Shown here piece by piece: positions 24,464-32,433 of a stretch of 64,000 nucleotides of DNA. The notes under the pieces were generated by a model that ran no database searches, was not told where the DNA came from, and saw only the letters and a list, made by a program, of their open reading frames with translations. This DNA comes from Mycobacterium sp. IS-1742 (GTDB lineage Bacteria; Actinomycetota; Actinomycetes; Mycobacteriales; Mycobacteriaceae): assembly GCF_001500125.1 (NCBI RefSeq), contig NZ_LQIV01000023.1, forward strand, positions 248,001 to 312,000, given 5' to 3'. The position numbers and the translations under genes are program-made. Position 1 is the stretch's first letter, and each line of letters opens with the position of its first letter.

Positions 24464-26997
24464 GCGGTGGGCGCGGTGTCACCCCACGAACCCGTCCGCC
24501 ACACCGGCGACGGCTCACCCTGGTGCAGCCAGGTCGCGTTGATGTACCAGTCGACCGGGCCGTACGGACCGCCCTGGATCACGATGTCCGAACCGGTGGC
24601 GTCACGACCGCTGACGTAGGTGACGTTCTCGATGCGCACACCGTCACCGGCGATGTCCTGATCCGGGTTGCCGCCTCCGAGTTCGACTGCCCACCACGAG
24701 GATCCGACGTGGTCGTCAGTGGTGACCTCGATGTGCGCCACATCGATGTCGTCGACCTGCAGGAGCCGTACACCCCAGCCCGCGCCGGCGCCTCGGCCGG
24801 GCAGGTAGGCGCCGATGGTGCCGAACGATGCGCTCCCGACCCGGAAGAGTTCGACGCCCGCGCCGTGCGCGCCGTAGGAGGCGATGTCGCCGACCTGCAG
24901 ACCGGCGATGTCCTGGATGAGGATCCGGCCCGGCCCCTCCAGGACCAGGCCGTCGATCGTCAGATTCGACGACGGCAGATCCGCCACGCCGTACTGACTG
25001 CGGATCTGGGAGGCGCCCAGCACGTTGATGTCGCCGGCGTGCACCGACACCAGCCGCACATTGTCGATCACCGAGTCTCGAAGCGACGCAAGCAGAATCC
25101 CGCCGTTACCGCCTCCGAGCGGTCCGACGCCCGCGTCGACCTCGGCGTGGACGTTGCGTAGCGTCAGGCCGGCGAAGGCACTCGTGGTCGTCGGCGGCGT
25201 CTCGACGGCGACGGACCAGTTGCGCGCGTTGTGGATGACGACGTCGCTGATGGTCAGGCCCGAGAAGTCCCACCACATGGATGCCTCGGTGCCGTCGATG
25301 TTGTTGGTGGCGAGCACGATTCCGGTCTGGACGTCGTCGACCTTGACGTGCGAGATGTCGATGTTGCGCGACGCGAGGCTCGTCCAGTCATCAGGGCCCG
25401 TGGCCTTGGCCGAGTTGACCTGGAGGCCGAATTCCTTGCCGGTCACGGTGACGTCGGTGATGGTGATGTCGTAGCCGCCCTGCACGCGCACGCCGCTGGC
25501 GGCCCCGCCGGTGACCGTGATGTCGGTGGCCACTGAGCCGCCGTTGTTCCACTCGCCGAGCCCGGGCTGATTGAACGGGCCGTCGCCGGGGCCGTAGGTC
25601 CACGGCAGGGTCGGGTCGTAGTAGGTGACGAACGCCAGTCCGTCGTCACCGGTGTTCAACGCGGTCAGGCCGGTCACGGTGACTCGGCGGTTCGCGTTGA
25701 AATGCAACCCGTCGGCCAGAGTGCCGACGGCGGTGAAGTTCGTGACGGTCACGTCCGAGGCGCCCATGAAGACCGCCCCGGTCTGCGGTGCGTTGATCAC
25801 CGTGGCGTTGATCAGCGAGACGTTCGACACGGTTCCGGTCGATCCGGTCCAGCCCGGCGGGGGAGGGGTGTTCGACGCCCACCCCAGGATCGAGAAGCCG
25901 TCACCGAAGCTTCGCGCGGACGGTCGGGTCTTCCACTCGATTGTCGCGTTGAGGACCGTCACGTTCGACGCGGCTCCCTCGACGCGGATGCCGTGGCTGG
26001 TGCCGTGGCCGTTGGCGTCGAGGTTGTCCATCAGCAACCGGGCGCCCGGGGCGAACTCCACGGTGACGTCGGAAAGACCCTTGAGTAGGACCGCGGCGTT
26101 GCCGGTGGGATTCTGCTGCGCGAACCGGTACGTGCCCTCGGGGAAGTAGAGGCGCTGCCCCGAGGTCAGCGCGGCCTCGGCGGCCTTGATGGCGGCCGAA
26201 TCGTCGGTGATGCCGTCGCCGACCGCTCCGTAGTCCTTGACGTTGACGGTGGTGATCGGGGTCGACGCCGATGACGACGAGGACGTCGTGGTCGTCTGCG
26301 GGAGGGACGCCGTTGTCGCCGGCGCGCCGAGGAATTGACGACGCGCCCAGGCCAGCACGGCCCACATCGCGGGCGATTCGACCGGCGCGGGTGTCCCGCC
26401 GAGGCCGAATGCGCTCGCCAGCGTGGCGACGATGCCTTGCCGCGCCGCGGGTTGGTCGGCCGGCGCGGTCGCCGGCGGGAGCGCGGTGAGTTCGGGTTCG
26501 GGTTCGGGCTGGGCCTCCGGGAGCGGCGCGGGACTGCCGACCGCGGGTTCCTCGACGACGGGCGCCGGGTCGTCCTCGTCGACGATCTCCGCGGGGACGT
26601 CGACATCAACGTCGGGCTCTCCGGCCGGTCCTTCGGCTTCGCCGACAGGTTCAGGGTCGACGTCGTGTGTACCGCGGCGGTTGGTGCCCTCGTCGGCATC
26701 CTCGGCGACGACTTCTTCGTCGAGACCGTCGTCTGCAGGCTCCAAGGGCGCGTCAACGTCGTCGTCGAGCGCGTCGTCGTCTCGAGCGTCGTCTTGCGGA
26801 TCGACTTCTTCGTCGGCTTCGTCGATCTCGTCGGCCGGCTCCGCCGGCTGAGGGTCTCTAGACGCATCGGCGGCCACGCCGCCCCCCGGCGAATCGGTCG
26901 CGGGCTCCTCCGCCGCCGCCACCCCCGGCGAGAGGAACAACCCGATGCCGACCGCCAACGCCGCACCGCTCATGCGGCATGCCTGAATACCCGACAT
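24436..26997 (-). CDS. Secreted large beta-helix protein with acidic Pro-rich segment
   Basis: An 853-aa exported protein. A Sec-type signal peptide ends near GVAAAEEP. Residues about 30-205 are low-complexity, rich in Asp, Glu, Pro and Ala, probably a spacer through or along the cell wall. From about 250 the sequence VNVKDYGAVGDGITDDSAA opens a pectate-lyase_3 type parallel beta-helix with many repeating coils (TVTNFTAVGTLADGLHFNAN, ALNTGDDGLAFVTYYDP). It shares these landmarks in the same order with the Tat lipoprotein at 17.1-18.7 kb. Probable role: binding or processing the extracellular polysaccharide. Start ATG 26997 lies after a run of G residues acting as a weak ribosome-binding site. 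Confidence 0.8.
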   Translation of the reverse strand: MSGIQACRMSGAALAVGIGLFLSPGVAAAEEPATDSPGGGVAADASRDPQPAEPADEIDEADEEVDPQDDARDDDALDDDVDAPLEPADDGLDEEVVAEDADEGTNRRGTHDVDPEPVGEAEGPAGEPDVDVDVPAEIVDEDDPAPVVEEPAVGSPAPLPEAQPEPEPELTALPPATAPADQPAARQGIVATLASAFGLGGTPAPVESPAMWAVLAWARRQFLGAPATTASLPQTTTTSSSSSASTPITTVNVKDYGAVGDGITDDSAAIKAAEAALTSGQRLYFPEGTYRFAQQNPTGNAAVLLKGLSDVTVEFAPGARLLMDNLDANGHGTSHGIRVEGAASNVTVLNATIEWKTRPSARSFGDGFSILGWASNTPPPPGWTGSTGTVSNVSLINATVINAPQTGAVFMGASDVTVTNFTAVGTLADGLHFNANRRVTVTGLTALNTGDDGLAFVTYYDPTLPWTYGPGDGPFNQPGLGEWNNGGSVATDITVTGGAASGVRVQGGYDITITDVTVTGKEFGLQVNSAKATGPDDWTSLASRNIDISHVKVDDVQTGIVLATNNIDGTEASMWWDFSGLTISDVVIHNARNWSVAVETPPTTTSAFAGLTLRNVHAEVDAGVGPLGGGNGGILLASLRDSVIDNVRLVSVHAGDINVLGASQIRSQYGVADLPSSNLTIDGLVLEGPGRILIQDIAGLQVGDIASYGAHGAGVELFRVGSASFGTIGAYLPGRGAGAGWGVRLLQVDDIDVAHIEVTTDDHVGSSWWAVELGGGNPDQDIAGDGVRIENVTYVSGRDATGSDIVIQGGPYGPVDWYINATWLHQGEPSPVWRTGSWGDTAPTAHMLSSPDS

Positions 26998-27126
26998 GAC
27001 GTCCCCCCGAGATTTGTCGCCCGCGTCAAAAGCGGACCTTCACCAGGGTATATGCGTCATACCGAATTTGAAATAGCAACTTTCGGGTCGGGCGGGCGGC
27101 GGGCCGAACCCGGGTAACCGGCCGCG

Positions 27127-28407
27127 CTATCGGACGAAGTCGATGACGAGGCGGGGCGGCCCGTTGAACACGAGGACGCTGAACGGGACTTCGGAGCGAA
27201 GTCCCACGACCCAAGAGAGGACGGACTCGAAGTCACCGGCCGCCTTGGCTTCGGTGACGACTGCGGTGTCGGCGGTGACGGTCGACGCCCCGAAGTAGGT
27301 CCGCTCGCCGTCGACGCCCCCTCCATTGCCCGTCGCTCCGCTGAGTACGACCCGTACAGCGGCATTCGCCCCGGGTAGCGGGATGTCTGCGCCCGACGGA
27401 TCGGCGTATGCCGGCAGCGGACGGTAACCGATCGTGTAGCTGGGCACCCCGTCGGCAAATTCGAACACCAGCCGGTCGAATCCGTCGTTGCGGGCCAGCC
27501 GCACTGCGACCAGATGCCCGCTGTCGCCGTCGGGCCGGTCGCCGTGGGCATCGGAGAGGGAGGGCATGCGTAGCGGTGGCGGGCTGGCGGGCGAAGGGGG
27601 GACGGACGTAGGTCGAGGCGACGGTGACGACGGCGGCAGTGTTCCCGCACCGCTTGCAGCGGGCGGTGGCGCGCCCGCCGGCGGTGACGAGCATCGGGGG
27701 TCGAAGTTCGGCCCCGCACCCTCGACCGCAGTGGCATAGGCAACGACCCCGTCCAGCGTGTAGGGCCCGCGTGCGTCGGCGATGGAGTTGGTCTGAAAGG
27801 TCCTGCGTTGCCCCGTCTGTACACAGTCCACGATGACGTCGGACACCACGGTCCCGGTCGATGTCGTCACGAACGCGACGACCACCACGTTGAGCGGGCC
27901 GTCTTGATCAAGCGTCAGCCGTCCGGTCACAGACGGGCCGAAAACACCGTCGTCCGAAAGAACGGTGGTGTCCGTCACGGTCACTGTCGGCGGATTGACG
28001 GTGGCCCACTCGAACCATTCGCCGAGGATCGTGAGCTCCACCGAGGCGACGGTCTGTCCCTCAGGAACGCCGAGGATGTCCAGACCGTATTCGCCGCCGG
28101 GCGGTAGTTGGTAGATCGTGTTGACCGGTGCGCCCGGAATGCCGCCCTGCCCTTCGGTCGCGATCACCGCGCCCGTCCGGTCGATCATCGCGAGTTCGAA
28201 CGGGGAACGAACCAATCCGACATCGGGATTCGGGTTGTGGAGTCGAACGCTCAGTGAAGTGCCAGCCTGTGTGAAGCTGACCGACACCGGGTGCGCAGGG
28301 TCTCCTGTCGCAGCGGTGGGCGTACTGAAAATGTCGGGAATACGTAAGCCGCAGCCCGCGAGGAGCAGCGCGAGCGCTACGACGGTAGCAACGTTCCGAC
28401 GGTGCAT
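27127..28407 (-). CDS. AMIN-like-domain lipoprotein
   Basis: A 426-aa probable lipoprotein. The signal peptide has a lipobox LAGC (Cys19). An N-terminal beta-rich domain (VSVSFTQAGTSLSVRLHNPNP) is followed by a Pro/Ser-rich linker (about 255-300). The C-terminal ~125 residues (RNDGFDRLVFEFADGVPSY to PPRLVIDFVR) match the AMIN-like domain found at the end of many actinobacterial secreted proteins, thought to bind cell-wall glycan. Met at 28407 was preferred because the signal peptide begins there; the frame runs further upstream without a plausible start. It is the last gene before the tRNA-Gly fragment that marks the integrative element. Confidence 0.75.
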   Translation of the reverse strand: MHRRNVATVVALALLLAGCGLRIPDIFSTPTAATGDPAHPVSVSFTQAGTSLSVRLHNPNPDVGLVRSPFELAMIDRTGAVIATEGQGGIPGAPVNTIYQLPPGGEYGLDILGVPEGQTVASVELTILGEWFEWATVNPPTVTVTDTTVLSDDGVFGPSVTGRLTLDQDGPLNVVVVAFVTTSTGTVVSDVIVDCVQTGQRRTFQTNSIADARGPYTLDGVVAYATAVEGAGPNFDPRCSSPPAGAPPPAASGAGTLPPSSPSPRPTSVPPSPASPPPLRMPSLSDAHGDRPDGDSGHLVAVRLARNDGFDRLVFEFADGVPSYTIGYRPLPAYADPSGADIPLPGANAAVRVVLSGATGNGGGVDGERTYFGASTVTADTAVVTEAKAAGDFESVLSWVVGLRSEVPFSVLVFNGPPRLVIDFVR

Positions 28408-28652
28408 GGATCGAGAGCTTAGTCCTGCGTGTGGCTTTGGACTGTGCGCTTCCACGACGCGGTGGGAGCCCGCCGGCAAATACACGAGCGTGCCGACAAT
28501 CGCCGCGTGATGAAGCGCGTGGTACGCAGCCTCAGCCGAGAGGACGCTCACGAGACGCAGTAGCCAATGCGACGGCAGGTGTTCTCGAATGGGAATTCGA
28601 CAGAACCGCGCGGTCCGCCGAAGCGCCTCCGGCGGACCCTGCGCTGTTCCAA
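28408..28652. other. Non-coding stretch between lipoprotein and att repeat
   Basis: No convincing gene is seen on either strand. The only structure is the hairpin at 28612-28638, next to the tRNA-Gly fragment. The region should be part of the original chromosome downstream of the tRNA before element integration. Confidence 0.5.
28612..28638 (-). terminator. Hairpin beside displaced tRNA-Gly 3' end
   Basis: A 9-bp perfect stem (GGTCCGCCG with CGGCGGACC) and a 9-nt loop. On the minus strand it follows the displaced tRNA-Gly 3' fragment, so it may be the tRNA's original terminator, stranded here by element integration. There is no strong T-run, so termination is inferred. Confidence 0.45.
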
Positions 28653-28696
28653 TGGAGCGGGAGACGGGAATCGAACCCGCGTAGCTAGTTTGGAAG
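28653..28696 (-). repeat. attL-like duplicate of the tRNA-Gly 3' half
   Basis: These 44 bases match 33667-33710, the 3' part of the intact tRNA-Gly(TCC) from the CCA end through the anticodon loop, with one mismatch. Both copies have the same orientation. A repeat covering the tRNA 3' end up to the anticodon is the classic attachment-site footprint of a tyrosine-recombinase element. The rest of the tRNA (5' half) is missing here, so this copy is not a functional tRNA. Confidence 0.85.
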
Positions 28697-28984
28697 GCTG
28701 TTTCGCCGACCACAGGCAACGGATCCGCGCCGGTAGGACCATCGTCGGGCAACCGGCCCGAACCAGTCTTGAATAGCCCGGACCGGCCCGTTGAGCAGTG
28801 CCGCACCGTGTGCGACCTGCGGCGTTCGACGGCCCCAGCGAACCGACAACACGCGGGAGGATTGCGGGTGCAGGACGTGCCGGGCGAGCAAATCGAACAC
28901 TGGTGCGCTTCGATGCCCCGCCGGTCGCCGAGGGTAATGCCGGTTGGCGAGATCGGTCCGACGGTGCATGTCAGTGTGCTGCCA

Positions 28985-28990
28985 TACCGT
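28985..28990 (+). promoter_or_regulatory. Putative -10 box for leaderless HEPN-like gene
   Basis: TACCGT fits TANNNT and lies 6 nt before GTG 28997, the spacing that gives a leaderless transcript in mycobacteria. No clear -35 is needed or seen. Confidence 0.4.
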
Positions 28991-28996
28991 CGAAGG

Positions 28997-29983
28997 GTGT
29001 CTGACGAAACGGATACGGAGACGATCTACCGAAACCCGGTGACGACGGAGATGCAGCGGCGGAAGGCGTACTTAAAGGCGCTGCCGGGCTACCGGTTGAA
29101 CGAGGACCTCGAAGCGCTTAACCGATGCTCATACACGTTCAGCCGGAACGCGCAGCAGCTTACCGAGCATGTCGGGACGTTCCTCAAATCTCCGACGATG
29201 TGGGCGCGCGAGGTGTCCGACGACTACGTCAACGAACTCGTGCGGTTGTTGCACAACTACCTGACGTCAGTCACCTCTCTAATCGATGCGCAGCGCGTCG
29301 TTATGCGGCACCGTTGGCCAACCGAGCGCGTGAAGGCTGCGAAGTGCGCCGCCTGCAATCGGCCGCTGCAAACCAAGCAGGGCCTATCGGAGTTTGAGAC
29401 GAAGGACTACGCCGAGCAGCTGAAGAAGACGTTCGAGACTGGTGAAGCCGAGTTCATGCAGAAGCTGCGCAACTACTGCACCCACTACGCGATACCCGTA
29501 CCTGGCCTCGGCACCACGATGTCGTGGCAAGGCGGCGGCCCAGTAATCCGACTTAACACGCTGCAGCTTGACCGCGATGCTCTGCTGCGGTGGGACGAGT
29601 GGCGGTCTGCGGCAACTGCTTACCTAAAGAAGCAACCGCCGCGTTTCGACTTCGCCCCGATCATCGAGCGTTACCAGGCGTCCGCCCGCGCCTTCTTCCA
29701 ATGGTTCTGGGACGAGGTAAACGCGCGCAGCGTCGAAGAGTTAGCGGAGTTAAACGCGAAGGCGAAGGAAGTGCAGTTGTGGTGGGACGAGAGGAACTTG
29801 GCACCCTACTGGGTGTACGAGGGCAATGGGCGGCCACCGCCAGGCTGGAACGGTCGACGGGAAAGGGCGAAGCGTCGCGCCGCCCGGTACCAGCATGGAA
29901 CACAGGGATTTCGCGTATCGACCGTCGACACAGGAGGAGTGATCGAACTCGGCATAACCGACTGGGATGTGCTACCCCGGTAG
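28997..29983 (+). CDS. Hypothetical protein with HEPN-like R-x4-H motif
   Basis: About 328 aa from GTG 28997. I do not recognise a named family. It is mainly helical. LVRLLHNYLTSVTSLIDAQR is followed by a CxxC pair (KCAACNRPL) and then FMQKLRNYCTHYAIPVPG, where Arg158 and His163 form an R-N-x3-H motif like the catalytic motif of HEPN ribonucleases. The C-terminal part (FDFAPIIERYQASARAFFQWFW) is another helical bundle. HEPN proteins are frequent toxins and phage-defence nucleases, and this gene sits inside a tRNA-integrated element, which supports that idea. ATG 28937 is an alternative start in frame. Activity is inferred only. Confidence 0.6.
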   Translation: MSDETDTETIYRNPVTTEMQRRKAYLKALPGYRLNEDLEALNRCSYTFSRNAQQLTEHVGTFLKSPTMWAREVSDDYVNELVRLLHNYLTSVTSLIDAQRVVMRHRWPTERVKAAKCAACNRPLQTKQGLSEFETKDYAEQLKKTFETGEAEFMQKLRNYCTHYAIPVPGLGTTMSWQGGGPVIRLNTLQLDRDALLRWDEWRSAATAYLKKQPPRFDFAPIIERYQASARAFFQWFWDEVNARSVEELAELNAKAKEVQLWWDERNLAPYWVYEGNGRPPPGWNGRRERAKRRAARYQHGTQGFRVSTVDTGGVIELGITDWDVLPR

Positions 29984-30178
29984 GGCTGATGGACCTTCCG
30001 AATTCGATCCCTACCGTTCCGCGCGCCTTGACATAGCGATCGGCGACAGCGGCGCGTTCGGGCACGAACTCTCCGGCGCTAGGCCGAACTCGCTTTCGTC
30101 CTCGGGGTACGGCGGAGACGAGTACAGGCATACGTCCGTCGAAACCGCTGTAGCTGCCGGGCGGTGTGCCGGTGCTGC

Positions 30179-30630
30179 TCATCGCGGAACGCTCGGTACG
30201 TCGTAGCTTCCGGATGCCTTTACCTGGATACAGACAGCCGCGCCCCGGTGCCGCACACCCACACCTGCCGTGCGGCATCAGGAACCTGTCGATCATCGGG
30301 TACGAGTTCCAGTTGCCGGGGATACGCCGCAAGGCCCGATAGCTTTCTTGTCGTGCTCGCGCAGGGCGACCGGGTTGTCGGCGCTGCCGGGACCGGCGGA
30401 CGCGACGACGGTCACGTATCCGGCCGGAATGAACTCGGACTCGATGAGCCAGGCCGGGCCCAGGCTTCCTTCGAGCCGCAGGCCGTTGAACTGTGCGCGT
30501 GCGACTTGCCCGACGATATTCGCGGGTTCGAGCCGGGCCGGGACATTCGACGAAGGAATGAAGTCGTGCTTGGAAACTGGAGAGCGAACTGAACCAGAGC
30601 TGGAATTCCGGGAAGAAATCGCGGCCGGGT
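30179..30630 (-). pseudogene. Phage major-capsid-like gene relic, frameshifted
   Basis: Read on the minus strand, three adjoining pieces in different frames line up as one C-terminal capsid-like sequence. The first is ...ANIVGQVARAQFNGLRLEG and IESEFIPAGYVTVVASAGPG. The second is YRALRRIPGNWNSYPMIDRF. The third is GVGVRHRGAAVCIQVKASGS ending YDVPSVPR and a TGA at 30181-30179. The RIPG..YP and VGxRHRGAA pattern is one I recall from HK97-type capsids of actinobacterial phages. At least two frameshifts, near 30340 and 30265, separate the pieces and the N-terminal part is absent. It is therefore dead, but marks the element as phage-derived. The family call is from memory. Confidence 0.45.
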
Positions 30631-30675
30631 GGCCCTACAGTCGCTATCGCCGTCGCGGTCGGCCGCTGTCGAACG

Positions 30676-31850
30676 CTATTCAACTTTGTCGGTAGAAGTG
30701 GCAGCATTGCGGGAAGGCTGTAGGGACTCGAGAAGGTCTGACTTCTCGCCATTCGAACGGATTTTCTCTTCTTGGGCGGCTAGCATGAGCCCGACTGGAT
30801 TAAGGTGAAGGTCGAGCGCCCCAAACTTCTCGAGGGTGTCGAGAAAATCTGCTAGTTCGGCATCCAGTTGTCGAATACGTTTCTTCAGTTCGTCAGCACC
30901 GAAGATCCTGCTTTCGCAGAACGTAATTAGTGCTAGTTCCGCCGGGTGGTCCGGTCGTTCGGGTTGTGAAAAGTTCATTTTGGCACTCAACCACTTGTTC
31001 GCAAAATCAGGATTAAGGTACCTGATCTCAAGATCTTCGTTATCCCAGACGAAGTAGTCGACGGGATCCAAACTCTTAGCCAACTCGGGCAGTTCGTCGA
31101 CACGAAAGCCGTCGTACATCGCGTTCGGGTTCGAGGCCCGAAGTGCTCCGTATGGACCGTAATCATCGATGGTACCGGTGAAAATGCCAGCGAACCGACC
31201 CCACTCGTTCTGGCCGCGTTCGCCAATGCCGAGGGAGTTATGTAGCTGTATTCAATAGCCTCCGTCGGAATTCGCCTGAAATACACACCGAGGCTCTTTC
31301 TTAAACTGTTCGCTAGGATCTTGACTGTGACGGCGCGAGGAAACCATCGGTGTTGCAGCTTTGCGATTACCGTGACAAGGTTAAGGTGTTCGCTGGTCAT
31401 ATTTGTGATGCAATCCACGCCACGACGCGAGAGCATCTCTATATAGGACTGCGGCTCCGAGGTTATCAGCTGAGCCACCAGGCTTGCGAGGTGTGGAACG
31501 ACTTCTTTATTACCGGTCTCGCCGTAGCTGTTTTGCGCTTTGAGTAATGGAATTTGAGCACGCGTTTGCCCGAATAGTTCGAGATTATCAGCATTTTCTG
31601 CGATGACATTCTTGATGACTTCGCGTGTCATTTCGATCGCTCGACCGGCGAACTCATCCTTGGCTTGTTGAACCAGCCTTGGGGCATTCTTCTCCCACAA
31701 GTCGATCGCGGTCTTCTCTTGCCTTTGTGCCAGTTCCTGCAGACGCTCTTCCGCGACTTCGTAGTGATAGTGGTTATGAACGGCGACATCGCGACCCGCT
31801 TGGTATTGGTGGGCATTTTCGCCGCCGTGTTGCTCCTGGCTTGGCCTCAC
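30676..31850 (-). pseudogene. LPO_1073/Vpar_1526-like protein with QAGRD tag, frameshifted
   Basis: Two reading frames join into one ~390-aa protein. The first (start 31850) gives an N-terminal tag QEQHGGENAHQYQAGRDV, a helical region (ERLQELAQRQEKTA) and then LLKAQNSYGETGNKEVVPHL and DCITNMTSEHLNLVTVIAKL. This order resembles the LPO_1073/Vpar_1526 family as I remember it. The second frame continues QLHNSLGIGERGQNEWGRFA, then DDYGPYGALRASNPNAMYDG, to the stop at 30676. The switch lies near 31248 and would be repaired by adding one base (for example TACCAG for TACAG). It is either a genuine inactivation or a sequencing error. The start ATGA-overlaps the upstream membrane-protein gene. Function unknown; a defence or signalling role is inferred from context. 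Confidence 0.65.
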
Positions 31851-32155
31851 CGATCCCCTCCTCGCGTCGGAGAATCTTCGCCATCGCCGAACTTAACGTC
31901 TCTGATGTCACGTCCGGCTTGCAGTCCCATCGATCCCTTGCGGCCGACCTGCTTCTGTTTCACGGTCGACGGCGTCTGCCCATCGCCGCCTCTTCGCTCA
32001 ACGAGGTAGTCGGCGAGCACACCGGCAATCGCAACGCCGCCTAGGGCCAGCGGAACCCATGGCGGCGGCACCTTACCGAGCAGGTCCAGAACGCCGAAGA
32101 CGATCGCGATAACACCTGCAGAAGCGCCGCCGACTCGACCGATGGTTCTCCCCAT
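31847..32155 (-). CDS. Small two-helix membrane protein with QAGRD tag
   Basis: A 102-aa protein. Two hydrophobic segments (about 11-27 and 33-53) are joined by a short KVPPP turn, leaving a hydrophilic C-terminal tail. The tail carries QKQVGRKGSMGLQAGRDI (about 67-84), which aligns with QEQHGGENAHQYQAGRDV at the N-terminus of the next gene product: Gln, Gln, Gly and QAGRD fall at identical spacing. The stop overlaps the next start as ATGA, so the two proteins are made together. A membrane anchor that recruits its partner through a shared self-associating tag is a reasonable hypothesis. I know no named family for it. Confidence 0.6.
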   Translation of the reverse strand: MGRTIGRVGGASAGVIAIVFGVLDLLGKVPPPWVPLALGGVAIAGVLADYLVERRGGDGQTPSTVKQKQVGRKGSMGLQAGRDIRDVKFGDGEDSPTRGGDR

Positions 32156-32323
32156 GTCACTGACCCTCTCGACCGCTCAGGATACTGGAACGTGTGTTCG
32201 GCACAAGCGGATCTTGGGTACGCGCACGACCACGCAGCAAACGATCCGCCGACGACTCGGAGTAGGTCACTGCAGATCATGCGGGAGCACAGCCAACCTG
32301 CGGTTTCGTCGCGTAAACCGAAA

Positions 32324-32344
32324 ACCGGCCCTCATCAGGCCGGT
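32324..32344 (-). terminator. Rho-independent terminator, formerly of tRNA-Gly
   Basis: A 7-bp GC stem (ACCGGCC with GGCCGGT), 7-nt loop, followed on the minus strand by TTTTCGGTTT. Before the IS insertion it lay about 5 nt beyond the tRNA-Gly CCA end, so it was probably that tRNA's terminator after element integration. Confidence 0.55.
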
Positions 32345-32347
32345 CCT

Positions 32348-32363
32348 GTGGAGCGGGCGACGG
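32348..32363. repeat. 16-bp target duplication, left copy
   Basis: GTGGAGCGGGCGACGG is identical to 33666-33681, inside and just beyond the tRNA-Gly 3' end. The two copies flank the IS481-type element exactly, each abutting an end that begins TGTG (read inward), so this is best read as the target-site duplication. Confidence 0.65.
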
Positions 32364-32433
32364 TGTGCTTCAGGACATGCGCATAGGGTGTCGCAAGACA
32401 TCGGCATAGCCGGGCGGGGTGACCGTCAGCGCT

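Noticed and set aside
28685..28969. Possible integrase remnant next to the left att repeat
   Set aside because: Read on both strands for tyrosine recombinase motifs (Arg, His-x-x-Arg, Tyr); none found.
29661..30752. A 363-codon minus-strand frame across the element
   Set aside because: It is antisense to the HEPN-like gene for its second part, and only an internal segment matches the capsid-like sequence, which clearly changes frame on both sides. It is not one gene.
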